From Candidatus Thioglobus sp. REDSEA-S12_B1 (lineage in GTDB: Bacteria; Pseudomonadota; Gammaproteobacteria; PS1; Pseudothioglobaceae): DNA of 34,584 nucleotides. The position numbers and the translations under genes were made by a program. The stretch lies in assembly GCA_001628405.1 (NCBI GenBank), contig LURN01000053.1, positions 1-34,584 of the forward strand, in the 5' to 3' direction. Below are positions 31,507 through 34,584 of this stretch, piece by piece; position 1 is the first letter of the stretch, and every line of letters starts with the position of its first letter. A model generated the notes under the pieces. That model had not been told where the DNA came from, did not search any database, and was given only the letters and a program-made list of their open reading frames with translations.

Positions 31507-31881
31507 ATGTCAACGATTAACCAATTGGTAAGAAAGCCAAGAAGTAAAAAGATTGTTAAAACTGGTGTTCCAGCTTTGGACAGCTGCCCTCAAAAACGTG
31601 GTGTTTGTACTCGCGTATACACCACTACACCCAAGAAACCAAACTCTGCGCTGAGAAAAGTAGCTCGTGTTAGATTAACAAATTCTGCAGAAGTAACTAC
31701 ATATATTGGCGGTGAGGGCCACAACTTGCAAGAACACTCAGTAATTTTAATTCGTGGTGGTCGTGTTAAAGATTTACCAGGTGTTCGTTACCACACAGTT
31801 CGCGGTGCTTTGGACACAACTGGTGTTGATGGCAGAATGCAAGGTCGTTCAAAATATGGCACGAAAAAACCTAAAAAATAA
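31507..31881 (+). CDS. rpsL: 30S ribosomal protein S12
   Basis: 124 aa, exact family length. It shapes the decoding centre of the 30S subunit. Seen: [11 protein letters not shown] start, [20 protein letters not shown] (in ~27-46) with the lysine at the streptomycin-sensitive position unchanged, and [17 protein letters not shown] with the second conserved lysine and the aspartate that can be methylthiolated. It ends [11 protein letters not shown]. First gene of the str operon rpsL-rpsG-fusA-tuf, preceded by a consensus promoter and GGAG 11 bases before the ATG. rpsG follows after 19 bases. Confidence 0.99.
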   Translation: MSTINQLVRKPRSKKIVKTGVPALDSCPQKRGVCTRVYTTTPKKPNSALRKVARVRLTNSAEVTTYIGGEGHNLQEHSVILIRGGRVKDLPGVRYHTVRGALDTTGVDGRMQGRSKYGTKKPKK

Positions 31882-31888
31882 TTATTAA

Positions 31889-32368
<480 letters not shown>

Positions 32369-32383
32369 TTTAAGGACTTAATC

Positions 32384-34584
<2,201 letters not shown>

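Overview
The window is an AT-rich, tightly packed bacterial chromosome segment. It most likely comes from a streamlined marine gammaproteobacterial sulfur oxidiser of the SUP05 / Candidatus Thioglobus type or a related symbiont. Three things support this: gammaproteobacterial gene orders (ftsH-folP-glmM, efp-epmA, pgsA-tRNA-Gly-tRNA-Cys, rpsL-rpsG-fusA-tuf), a dissimilatory sat / aprM-aprB-aprA locus for oxidising sulfite through APS to sulfate, and very short gaps with many start/stop overlaps. The lineage is inferred from gene content and was not tested by any search. No mobile element, phage gene, CRISPR array or plasmid function is visible.

Layout. 1-2542 (+): the 3' end of ftsH, then folP and glmM. 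2590-3804: a TauE/SafE exporter facing an Lrp/AsnC regulator. 3949-7121 (+): a siroheme sulfite reductase (cysI-like), DUF934 and DUF2061 genes and a ferredoxin-NADP reductase. 7300-10201 (+): an M24 aminopeptidase, an RnfB-like polyferredoxin and queA. 10190-13391 (-): sucC, sucD and an MFS transporter. 13561-17588 (+): efp, epmA, a YcgN-family gene, a DUF2914 gene, argG and a YfcE-like phosphodiesterase. 17633-23051 (-): a SlyD-type FKBP, an unrecognised 116-aa gene, aprA, aprB, aprM and sat. 23288-26112 (+): azlC, azlD and a SulP anion transporter. 26149-30850 (-): tRNA-Cys, tRNA-Gly, pgsA, tRNA-Arg, murF, murE and kdsD. 30937-34584 (+): a low-molecular-weight tyrosine phosphatase, then rpsL, rpsG, fusA and the start of tuf.

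How the parts fit. Sulfur runs through the window. AprBA with the AprM anchor oxidises sulfite plus AMP to APS, Sat turns APS and pyrophosphate into ATP and sulfate, and SulP and TauE could move sulfate, sulfite or related anions across the membrane. The siroheme sulfite reductase works in the opposite, assimilatory direction, and the nearby ferredoxin-NADP reductase could supply its electrons. The remainder is core metabolism, envelope building and translation.

I found no clearly new biological system. The most useful non-gene signals are strong sigma-70-like promoters whose -35 boxes lie on upstream stop codons or last codons, a textbook terminator between tRNA-Gly and tRNA-Cys, several perfect dyads at gene boundaries, and an 11-bp tandem duplication over the glmM stop codon with an inverted copy ending at the next start codon. 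All translation starts, promoters and terminators were called by eye.
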